DNA of 19,203 nt from Bacillota bacterium (lineage in GTDB: Bacteria; Bacillota; Dethiobacteria; DTU022): NCBI GenBank assembly GCA_012727685.1, contig JAAYGO010000275.1, positions 1-19,203 on the forward strand, in the 5' to 3' direction. Position numbers and translations under genes: made by a program. The notes under the pieces are model-generated. The model was not told the origin of the DNA and searched no databases. It saw only the letters and a program-made list of their open reading frames with translations. Below are positions 1 through 6,401 of this stretch, one piece after another (the stretch's first letter is position 1; every line of letters starts with the position of its first letter).

Positions 1-107
1 AGCGCAATATTTACGGCGTGCCCGATTTTTGGAGTTACCTGAACCTGCACGGCGGCCTGGCCAAAATGGCAGCCTTGCGCAGGCAGGAAACGCTGGTTGA
101 AAAATAG
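1..107 (+). CDS. CoA-transferase alpha subunit, C-terminal end only
   Basis: Only the last 34 codons lie in the window (reading frame from base 3, TAG stop at 105-107), so the gene is cut by the window edge. The visible tail, with YGVPDFWSYL followed by a helix rich in Leu, Ala and Arg, resembles the C-terminus of family I CoA-transferase A subunits of the glutaconate CoA-transferase type. The main support is the context: the beta subunit starts 26 bases downstream behind a strong ribosome binding site, and these enzymes are normally encoded as adjacent A and B genes. The substrate cannot be read from this fragment. Confidence 0.6.
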   Translation, partial: RNIYGVPDFWSYLNLHGGLAKMAALRRQETLVEK

Positions 108-133
108 ATTTTAAGTGAGGAGGTACTGTCCCC

Positions 134-904
134 ATGCGCTATAACCGGATGGAGCTGATGATTGCCCTGGCATCGCGCTTCCTGGAAGATGAAAGTATCG
201 TGGTGGTAGGCACCGGCGCGCCGTGTGCCGCAGCCATGCTGGCGCAAAGCCTTTACGCTCCCAATTTAATGATCATGTTTGAAGCGGGTGGCATCGGTCC
301 CATGCTGCCGTCAATGCCCATTTCGGTCGGTGACTCCCGGACCTTCTACCGGGCCATTGCCGCCGGCAGCATGCCCGAGGTGATGGAAACCTGCCAGAGG
401 GGAATGGTTGACTATACTTTTTTAGGCGGCGCCCAGATCGACATGTACGGCAACATAAATTCCACCATGATCGGCCGCGACTACCACAGGCCGAAAGTGC
501 GTTTTCCCGGAAGCGGCGGCGCCAATGACCTGGCTTCGTTCTGCTGGCGCACGATGATGATCACCGTCCAGGACGCCCGCCGTTTTACCAATGACATTGA
601 TTTTATCACTTCGCCTGGCTACCTGACCGGTAAAGGGGCCCGCGAAGCGGCCGGCTTGCCTCCGGGCAGCGGGCCGTACAAGGTAATTACCGACCTTTGT
701 GTGCTCGGATTTGATGATGAGACCAAGCGGATGCAGGTGGAAAGCATTCATCCCGGTGTAACACGGGAACAGATCATTGCCAACACCGGTTTTGAGCTGC
801 TCTGGTCGCCGGAACTGACAACCAGCACCGAGCCGACCGCAGAGGAGCTCTCCATCTTGCGTGAGAAAGTGGATCCGTTCCGTTATATCATCGGACGGGA
901 GTAG
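134..904 (+). CDS. CoA-transferase beta subunit (GctB-like)
   Basis: A 256-residue protein of the size and pattern of glutaconate CoA-transferase subunit B and related family I CoA-transferase beta subunits. With the alpha subunit it would move CoA between an acyl-CoA and a free acid in the cytoplasm. The N-terminal half has a glycine-rich turn (VVVGTGAP, about 23-30) and the segment FEAGGIGP, whose Glu50 sits where the family's catalytic glutamate, which forms the glutamyl-CoA intermediate, is expected. ISVGDSR and DYTFLGGAQID follow, also typical. The ATG is supported by GAGGAGG at 117-123, ten bases upstream. The next gene is an acyl-CoA dehydrogenase, so the pair probably activates an acid for oxidation. 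Glutaconate itself is not established: this family covers many substrates. Confidence 0.85.
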   Translation: MRYNRMELMIALASRFLEDESIVVVGTGAPCAAAMLAQSLYAPNLMIMFEAGGIGPMLPSMPISVGDSRTFYRAIAAGSMPEVMETCQRGMVDYTFLGGAQIDMYGNINSTMIGRDYHRPKVRFPGSGGANDLASFCWRTMMITVQDARRFTNDIDFITSPGYLTGKGAREAAGLPPGSGPYKVITDLCVLGFDDETKRMQVESIHPGVTREQIIANTGFELLWSPELTTSTEPTAEELSILREKVDPFRYIIGRE

Positions 905-1076
905 CCGGTTTCGATGGCCAGCTGGTAAAGCTGTATCCAGGGCCCTGATTTCTCCTCCGTGGTGCGAAAGGGATCTGCCCTTGCGATGTGGAAAAGATAG
1001 GCTGGGCTTGTCAACCAGGCCGGTGCAACTTAAAATGGAGTTAGCGGAACCTTTAGCACATGAAACGGAGGTTAGA

Positions 1077-2213
1077 ATGATGAATTTTGTCCTTACCGAA
1101 GAGCAGGAAATGATGCGGCAAATGGTCCGAGACTTTGCCGAAAAAGAGGTAAAGCCCGGCGCTGCGGAGAGGGATGAGCAGGCGCAATTTTCGCGGGAAA
1201 TTTTCGATAAAATGGGCGAGCTGGGCTTTACCGGCATACCCTGGCCGGAAGAATATGGCGGGGCGGAATGCGATTTTCTCAGCTATGCCATCGCCGTGGA
1301 GGAGCTTTCCCGGGCCGATGCGGCGGTAGGCGCTACCCTATTGGCACATATTTCACTGGCCGGCTGGCCCCTATATAAATACGGCAGCGAAGAACAGAAG
1401 AAGAGCTTCCTTGAACCGATGGCTCTCGGTGAGAAACTGGGGGCTTTTGCCTTAACCGATGTCTCCGGCAGCGATGCGGCTGCCATGGAGACCACAGCCG
1501 TTTTGGACGGCGACAGCTACGTGATCAACGGCGTGAAAAGCTTTGTAACCAATGCCGGAGAAGCGGAAATATACATTGTGTTTGCGGTTACCGATCCGGA
1601 AAAAAAGGCGATCAGCGCCTTTATCGTGGAGAAAGACAGCCCCGGCTTTGCGGTCGGAAAAAAGGAATACAAGATGGGCCTGCGCGCTGCGCCAATGGCG
1701 GAACTGATCTTTGAAAATTGCCGCGTGCCGCGGGAGAACCTGCTTGGCCGGGAAGGCGAAGGCCTTAAAATAGCCACGGGCGCCCTCGACGGCGTGCACT
1801 ACGCCATTGCCGCCCAGGCGGTGGGGATCGCCCAGGGAGCCCTGGAAGAGGCGGCGGCCTATGCGCAAACCCGCGTCCAGTTTAACCGGCCCATCGCCCG
1901 CTTCCAGGCCATTGCTTTTATGCTGGCCGACATGGCTACCAAGATCGAAGCGGCACGGCTGCTCGCCTACCAGGCCGCCTTTTTGGAGAGCCAGGGCTTG
2001 CCGTACGGCAAAGCTTCCGCCATGGCCAGATTGTTCGCCTCTGAGGCAGCCATGGCCGTGACTATCGATGCAGTCCAGATTTTTGGCGGCTACGGCTATA
2101 CCAAGGATTATCCGGTGGAGCGCTTCATGCGTGATGCCAAATTAACGCAGATTTATGAAGGCAGCAATGAAGTGCAGCGCCTGGTCATCTCCCGTTATCT
2201 CTTAAACGACTGA
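1077..2213 (+). CDS. acyl-CoA dehydrogenase
   Basis: A 378-residue FAD flavoprotein that would oxidise an acyl-CoA to the 2,3-enoyl-CoA and pass electrons to electron-transfer flavoprotein. The frame is open from 861, but the ATG at 1077 is chosen because GGAGG lies just upstream and the protein then has the family's usual length and N-terminus (FVLTEEQEMMRQMVRDFA). The N-terminal helical, middle beta and C-terminal helical domains can all be followed. The C-terminal signature QIYEGSNEVQR includes Glu361, in the place of the catalytic base of the MCAD/SCAD group, and IFGGYGYTKDYPVERFMRD is canonical. Oddities: the usual ALTEPGAGSD reads ALTDVSGSD, one residue shorter, and the usual LDGGRIGIAAQ reads LDGVHYAIAAQ. 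Substrate is unknown. The 172 bases before the gene show no convincing site, only short stems near 929-944 and 967-982. Confidence 0.93.
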   Translation: MMNFVLTEEQEMMRQMVRDFAEKEVKPGAAERDEQAQFSREIFDKMGELGFTGIPWPEEYGGAECDFLSYAIAVEELSRADAAVGATLLAHISLAGWPLYKYGSEEQKKSFLEPMALGEKLGAFALTDVSGSDAAAMETTAVLDGDSYVINGVKSFVTNAGEAEIYIVFAVTDPEKKAISAFIVEKDSPGFAVGKKEYKMGLRAAPMAELIFENCRVPRENLLGREGEGLKIATGALDGVHYAIAAQAVGIAQGALEEAAAYAQTRVQFNRPIARFQAIAFMLADMATKIEAARLLAYQAAFLESQGLPYGKASAMARLFASEAAMAVTIDAVQIFGGYGYTKDYPVERFMRDAKLTQIYEGSNEVQRLVISRYLLND

Positions 2214-2291
2214 AAGACAGGGGAGACTTGCCGGCGCGAATTGCCTAAGGAAGCGTTTTACTATTTGCGGCCATGAAAGGAGATCCGCTCC

Positions 2292-2819
2292 ATGGGCACT
2301 AATAAACGAGGCCTCATCATGGTCTATACCGGAAACGGAAAGGGGAAGACGACCGCCGCCATCGGGCAGGCGCTCCGCGCCCACGGGCAGGGTTACCGCA
2401 TCTATATCATCCATTTCATGAAGGGGCGCGACTACGGCGAATTTCTGGCTTCCCACTACCTGCCTCGCTGGACGGTAGTGCGGGCGGGGCGGGATGTATT
2501 CGTCGACCGGGAAAAGCCGGCGGAGATCGATATCGAACTGGCGCGCGAAGGCTTTGCCCAGGCTCAGAAGGCCATTTTTAGCGGGGAATACGACCTGGTG
2601 GTGCTCGATGAAATCATAGTGGCCGTAGATTACGGGTTAATCCCCGAGCAGGAGCTGTTACAGCTGCTCCAGGAGAAACCGGCGGCGGTACACCTGGTTT
2701 TGACCGGGCGCGGGGCTTCGCCGGAGCTGATCAAGCGGGCCGATATGGTCAGCGAAGTGGTGGCGATCAAGCATCATTACGAGAGCGGCGTTCCAAGCTG
2801 CAAAGGCATCGAATACTAG
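2292..2819 (+). CDS. cobO: ATP:cob(I)alamin adenosyltransferase (CobA/BtuR type)
   Basis: A 175-residue P-loop protein of the CobA/CobO/BtuR family, which transfers the adenosyl group of ATP to cob(I)alamin to make adenosylcobalamin. The P-loop GNGKGKTT is at residues 14-21, followed by the family's IHFMKG segment, the Walker B-like DLVVLDEIIVAVDYG and LTGRGASPELIKRAD. The end, CKGIEY, matches the GIEY/GIDY close typical of the family, so the protein appears complete. AAAGGAG at 2276-2282 lies nine bases before the ATG. It follows the acyl-CoA dehydrogenase by 78 bases on the same strand. An adenosylcobalamin-dependent mutase acting on CoA esters or amino acids would explain the grouping, but none is visible here. 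Copies of the gene's last codons recur downstream. Confidence 0.95.
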   Translation: MGTNKRGLIMVYTGNGKGKTTAAIGQALRAHGQGYRIYIIHFMKGRDYGEFLASHYLPRWTVVRAGRDVFVDREKPAEIDIELAREGFAQAQKAIFSGEYDLVVLDEIIVAVDYGLIPEQELLQLLQEKPAAVHLVLTGRGASPELIKRADMVSEVVAIKHHYESGVPSCKGIEY

Positions 2820-2945
2820 GAGAGCGCGGCTTTTAAGGCTAGGTGCCGGTGGGGCCGTGCTGCAAAGGCATTGAAAGCAAAGCATGCCCTGGTGCTGACC
2901 GTCAAGTGCAAGGAATTTGATGTGGCTGCAGAGGCATTGAATACA
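2797..2945 (+). repeat. three imperfect copies of the cobO 3' end
   Basis: The segment coding the end of the adenosyltransferase (GCTGCAAAGGCATCGAATAC, from 2797) recurs as GCTGCAAAGGCATTGAA at 2859-2875 and GCTGCAGAGGCATTGAATAC at 2925-2944. The starts are 62 and 66 bases apart. A weaker echo, AAGTGCAAGGAATTTGA, lies at 2904-2920. Read in the same phase as the gene, the copies encode CKGIEY, CKGIES and CRGIEYK. The last copy runs directly into the terminator stem. This could be partial duplication of the gene end; the spacers between copies are only weakly alike. Confidence 0.7.
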
Positions 2946-2950
2946 AAGTG

Positions 2951-3007
2951 AGCTGGTGCGCAGATTGCTGCTGCTGGCGGCTATTTAAACGCACCAGCTT
3001 ATTTTTT
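2951..3007 (+). terminator. Rho-independent terminator after the catabolic cluster
   Basis: A perfect 10-base inverted repeat, AGCTGGTGCG at 2951-2960 and CGCACCAGCT at 2990-2999, closes a 29-base loop and is followed by a T-rich run (TTATTTTTTG). It lies about 130 bases after the cobO stop and would end the transcript of the CoA-transferase, dehydrogenase and cobO genes. Confidence 0.85.
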
Positions 3008-3150
3008 GTACTCAGCAAGGCCTGCTTGCTTTTGAGCGAGTCTGTCGCTAATGAGCAGCACCCGAAGTCATCCTGAGGGCAAAGCTCAAAGGCTCTCTTT
3101 TTGTTGATGAACGCTTCGCGATGATTGTAACCTATACCCTCCATATGCCA
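3008..3150. other. intergenic stretch with weak hairpins
   Basis: No gene is supported here. Two minor stems are visible: AGCAAG/CTTGCT at 3014-3030, and GAGGGC/GCTCTC (with one G-T pair) at 3075-3097 followed by five T, which could act as a second weak terminator. The sequence GTCATCCTGAGGGCAAAGC at 3068-3086 resembles a dispersed intergenic repeat known from several Firmicutes; this is from memory and not checked. Confidence 0.35.
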
Positions 3151-3156
3151 TATAAT
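3125..3156 (+). promoter_or_regulatory. candidate vegetative promoter for the 77-residue gene
   Basis: A perfect TATAAT lies at 3151-3156. The best upstream match, TTGTAA at 3125-3130, leaves a 20-base spacer, longer than ideal, so the -35 is weak. Transcription would begin near 3163, only a few bases before the GGAGGGG ribosome binding site at 3168-3174. Confidence 0.5.
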
Positions 3157-3180
3157 ATATCACCGATGGAGGGGAAAATT

Positions 3181-3414
3181 TTGGATGAACAAATCCTGGA
3201 TCTGGAATCCTTAAGCACGCTTTTGCAAAATGTATTCAACCGGATGGACCAGGCTGCCCTGGATGAACTCGCCGCGGCAGTGACAAAGGAACGGATCCAG
3301 GAACTAGTCCTCGAGGCGATCGGGGTGGCAAAACAGCGGCTCAGCGCGGAAGAACAGGCGCGCCTTGACGCAGTCATCGAATATGTCCTTGATTCCACAC
3401 GCAACCGGAGATAA
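3181..3414 (+). CDS. hypothetical protein, 77 residues, helical
   Basis: I do not recognise this family. The frame is open from an ATG at 3121, but the TATAAT at 3151-3156 would place the transcript start near 3163. The only start with good spacing to the GGAGGGG at 3168-3174 is then the TTG at 3181, with six bases between. An ATG at 3166 overlaps that site and is less likely. The product is soluble, rich in Leu, Ala, Glu, Asp and Arg, and looks all-helical (DLESLSTLLQNVFNRMDQ, LDELAAAVTKERIQELVLEA, EEQARLDAVIEYVL). There is no signal peptide, membrane segment or cysteine motif. It is monocistronic, between the cobO terminator and the ligA leader. Codon use looks like that of its neighbours, so I take it as a real gene of unknown role. 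Confidence 0.6.
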   Translation: MDEQILDLESLSTLLQNVFNRMDQAALDELAAAVTKERIQELVLEAIGVAKQRLSAEEQARLDAVIEYVLDSTRNRR

Positions 3415-3697
3415 ACCTCCTTCTATTAGCTGCTTATAAAATCGGAAAAAATTTTCACTAATCACCCGGCCGGCAGGAAACAGGTGCATAGCGGCGAATT
3501 TGTAATAATTATGTAAATAACTGACGGTTGCTTTATCTTCCGGGGAGAAACGGGAGATACTATTTCAAGCAGAGCCGGGACACTGCAAACGGCAGTGAAA
3601 TCTATAGCGGCAAGAGCGGCAAGCGGTTAAGCCGATTTTGAAAAATAGGTCTGAAAAAGGACACCTTAGAGCTCTGCAGGTAACGGGGTGTTTCAAG
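3415..3697 (+). other. 283-base region upstream of ligA
   Basis: No gene is supported. It is AT-rich to about 3540, with no promoter I can defend, then becomes more structured. A hairpin CACTGC-AAACG-GCAGTG lies at 3581-3597. A perfect tandem 9-base repeat AGCGGCAAG lies at 3606-3614 and 3615-3623. The segment 3612-3633 matches 18 of 22 bases at 17306-17327 before pyk. It does not fit a riboswitch class I know. Confidence 0.5.
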
Positions 3698-5722
3698 ATG
3701 AGAAATATGAAACTGGAGCAGGCGGAGCAGCGCGCCGCCCAGTTGCGGCGCGAAATCGAAGAGCATAATTATCGTTACCATGTCCTGGACAAGCCGATCA
3801 TCAGTGACGAGCAGTTTGATCAGTTGATGCGGGAGCTGCAGGAGCTGGAGCGGCAGTTCCCGTCATTGCAAACGCCCGATTCACCGACCCAGCGCGTCGG
3901 CGGGGCGCCGCTGGCCGCCTTCGCAACGCTCGTCCATAAGCAGCCCATGTACAGCCTGGATAATGCTTTCAGCGAAGCAGAGCTCAGGGACTTTGACAGC
4001 CGGATCCGCAAAGCGAGCGGCGGGGCTATCGACTATCTTTGTGAACTGAAAATGGACGGCCTGGCGGTCTCGCTGCAATATGAAAACGGACTCTTCGTGC
4101 GCGGGGCCACCCGCGGCGACGGGGTGAGGGGTGAAGATATCACCCAGAACCTGCGCACCATTAAGCAGTTGCCGCTGCGCCTCCCCGAGGCCATCACCGT
4201 GGAACTGCGCGGTGAAGTCTATATGACCAGGCGCGACTTTGAGATGATGAATGCCGCCCGCCGCGCCAAGGGCGAGAGCGAATTTGTCAACCCCCGCAAT
4301 GCAGCAGCCGGCTCCCTGCGCCAGCTCGATCCGCAGGTAACGGCGAGCCGGCCATTAAAACTTTTTCTCTACGCCCTCGGCGAACACAACCTCCCGCTCC
4401 AAACCCAGGAGGAAGCGCTGGCTTACCTGGAGCGGCTGCATCTTCCGGTTAACCCCAACCGGGAACTGTGCCGGGGCATCAATGCTGTCTGGCGCTACTG
4501 CCTCGCCTGGCAGGAGCGTCGCGCCAAGCTGCCCTATGAAATCGACGGCATTGTGGTGAAGGTAAACAGTTTCGAGTTGCAGCGGACCATGGGCGCCACC
4601 TCGCGCAGTCCCCGCTGGGCCATTGCTTACAAATTCCCGGCCGAAGAAAAAACGACCCGGGTTCTTGATATCCAGGTCAACGTGGGGCGAACGGGGGCCA
4701 TCACCCCGGTAGCCATTCTGGAACCGGTTTTCTTAAGCGGTTCGACGGTGCAGCGGGCCAGCCTGCACAACGAGGATATCCTGGCGGAAAAGGATGTTCT
4801 CATTGGCGATACGGTGGTCGTGCGCAAGGCCGGAGAGGTGATCCCCGAAGTTGTCCGGGTGGTGCGCGAAGCGCGCACCGGCACGGAAAGACAGTTTGTG
4901 ATGCCGGTGCGCTGCCCCTCCTGCGGGGCGGCGGTGCACCGCCTGCCGGGGGAGGCCGCCAGGCGCTGCCTCAATCCCTCCTGCCCGGCCCAGCTGGTGG
5001 AGCGCCTGGTGCACTTTGCTTCCCGGGAAGCCATGGATATAGAAGGGCTCGGCCCGAGAGTGGCTGAGCTGCTCTACAGGGAGGGGCTGGTCGTCGACGT
5101 GGCTGACCTCTACTACCTGCAGGCCTCCCGCCTGGAACCCCTGGAACGGATGGCGGAAAAGTCAGCGGCAAACCTGGTGGCGGCGGTGGAAAAGAGCAAA
5201 GCAAACCCGCTGCATCGCCTGCTCTACGGGCTGGGCATCCGCTTTGTGGGCGCCCGCGCCTCGCGCCTGCTGGCGGAACATTTCCGCACCCTGGATAAAC
5301 TCATGGCCGCGGATCAGGAGGCGCTGACCGCCATTCCGGAGATCGGACCGAAAATCGCGGAAGCGGTGACAGCCTTCTTTCACGCTCCGGAAACCGCGCC
5401 GCTGCTGGAGAAGCTGCGCGCAGCGGGGGTTAATATGGCCGAACCGGAAGCAGAGGGGGCCGGCGGGATTTTACAAGGAAAAACATTTGTCTTTAGCGGC
5501 ACTCTTGCCAATTACACCAGGGATCAGGCCGCCGCCCTGGTGCAGAGCCTGGGCGCCAAGGTCAGCAGTGCAGTCAGCGGCAAGACCAGCTATTTGGTGG
5601 TCGGCGAGAACCCGGGTAGCAAGCTCCAGCGGGCGCGCGAGCTGGGCGTAACGGTGCTTTCCGAAAGCGATTTTCGCGAACTGGTCGGCGAGGCGGAGCA
5701 GCATGCCGCGGGCGATCGGTAA
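3698..5722 (+). CDS. ligA: NAD-dependent DNA ligase LigA
   Basis: A 674-residue NAD+-dependent DNA ligase, which seals nicks between Okazaki fragments and after repair using an enzyme-AMP intermediate. The domain order is complete: N-terminal Ia domain (HNYRYHVLDKPIISDEQFD), adenylation domain with the KMDG motif and nucleotide-accepting Lys118, OB fold (VNVGRTGAITPVAILEPV), a four-cysteine zinc finger (CPSCG and, further on, CLNPSC), helix-hairpin-helix repeats, and a C-terminal BRCT domain (LQGKTFVFSGTL to about residue 665). The frame is open from 3638. The ATG at 3698 is preferred because GGGG lies upstream and the length fits the family; an ATG at 3707 is also possible. The nth gene follows after 6 bases, so the two are probably cotranslated. 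The usual upstream helicase gene pcrA is not next to it. Confidence 0.97.
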   Translation: MRNMKLEQAEQRAAQLRREIEEHNYRYHVLDKPIISDEQFDQLMRELQELERQFPSLQTPDSPTQRVGGAPLAAFATLVHKQPMYSLDNAFSEAELRDFDSRIRKASGGAIDYLCELKMDGLAVSLQYENGLFVRGATRGDGVRGEDITQNLRTIKQLPLRLPEAITVELRGEVYMTRRDFEMMNAARRAKGESEFVNPRNAAAGSLRQLDPQVTASRPLKLFLYALGEHNLPLQTQEEALAYLERLHLPVNPNRELCRGINAVWRYCLAWQERRAKLPYEIDGIVVKVNSFELQRTMGATSRSPRWAIAYKFPAEEKTTRVLDIQVNVGRTGAITPVAILEPVFLSGSTVQRASLHNEDILAEKDVLIGDTVVVRKAGEVIPEVVRVVREARTGTERQFVMPVRCPSCGAAVHRLPGEAARRCLNPSCPAQLVERLVHFASREAMDIEGLGPRVAELLYREGLVVDVADLYYLQASRLEPLERMAEKSAANLVAAVEKSKANPLHRLLYGLGIRFVGARASRLLAEHFRTLDKLMAADQEALTAIPEIGPKIAEAVTAFFHAPETAPLLEKLRAAGVNMAEPEAEGAGGILQGKTFVFSGTLANYTRDQAAALVQSLGAKVSSAVSGKTSYLVVGENPGSKLQRARELGVTVLSESDFRELVGEAEQHAAGDR

Positions 5723-5728
5723 TGGGCT

Positions 5729-6385
5729 ATGGTGACAGAGAATCGCGACCTAACTGAAGTAGAGCGGACAGCGGAGATCTTCCGGTTGCTGAGGGAACAT
5801 TACCCCCGGGCGCGGACCGCGCTCAAGTTTGACACTCCATTTCAGCTCCTGGTGGCGGTGATCCTGTCGGCCCAGACTACCGACGAACAGGTTAACCGGA
5901 TTACACCCGCCCTTTTTGCCAGGGCTTCCTCGCCCGCAGAAATGGCGCAGCTAAAACCGGCGGAGCTGGAAAGGCTGATTAAAGGATGCGGGCTTTACCG
6001 CAACAAAAGCCGCTTTCTTGTGGAGGCCAGCCGGCGCATTGTGCAGCAGTTTAACGGCCGGGTGCCGGATAACTTCGTCGACCTGGTTTCCCTGCCCGGA
6101 GTGGGCCGGAAAACGGCCAACGTGATCTTATACAATGCTTTCGGGCGCCCCGCCCTGGCCGTGGATACCCATGTCTACCGGGTGTCGCGCCGTCTCGGCC
6201 TGGCCCGGGGCAAAAGGGTGGAAGAGGTGGAGCGTGAACTTACGGCCAGGCTTCCGGAGCGGGAATGGGGGCCGGTGCACCACCGGCTGATCGCTCACGG
6301 CCGCTCCCTCTGCCACGCCCGCCGGCCGGAGTGCAGCGCCTGTTTTTTAAACCGCTACTGTCCATCCAAAATAGAAGGAGAATAA
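5729..6385 (+). CDS. nth: endonuclease III (base-excision DNA glycosylase/AP lyase)
   Basis: A 218-residue endonuclease III, which removes oxidised pyrimidines and cleaves the resulting abasic site. The helix-hairpin-helix LPGVGRKTA holds the catalytic Lys128, and VDTHVYRVSRRLGL holds the catalytic Asp146. The C-terminal [4Fe-4S] ligands have the exact family spacing: Cys195, Cys202, Cys205 and Cys211 (C-x6-C-x2-C-x5-C). The length matches the family. The ATG lies 6 bases after the ligA stop with no strong ribosome binding site of its own, which suggests translational coupling. The pairing with ligA makes functional sense, since ligase completes base-excision repair. Confidence 0.97.
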   Translation: MVTENRDLTEVERTAEIFRLLREHYPRARTALKFDTPFQLLVAVILSAQTTDEQVNRITPALFARASSPAEMAQLKPAELERLIKGCGLYRNKSRFLVEASRRIVQQFNGRVPDNFVDLVSLPGVGRKTANVILYNAFGRPALAVDTHVYRVSRRLGLARGKRVEEVERELTARLPEREWGPVHHRLIAHGRSLCHARRPECSACFLNRYCPSKIEGE

Positions 6386-6401
6386 AAAAAGGAGGAGTAC
6401 C

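Noticed and set aside
861..1076. N-terminal extension of the acyl-CoA dehydrogenase
   Set aside because: The added residues do not resemble the family, and a good ribosome binding site precedes the ATG at 1077.
422..1237. 271-codon open frame on the minus strand
   Set aside because: It is antisense to the CoA-transferase beta subunit and the dehydrogenase start, both clear genes.
2817..2951. Read-through of the cobO TAG, for example as pyrrolysine
   Set aside because: The protein already ends with the family's usual GIEY close, and a 43-codon open stretch in GC-rich DNA is not remarkable. No homology is visible in the extension.
3541..3697. Known riboswitch class (c-di-GMP, cobalamin or similar) before ligA
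   Set aside because: The CACTGC hairpin and AGCGGCAAG repeats do not match the conserved cores of the classes I know.
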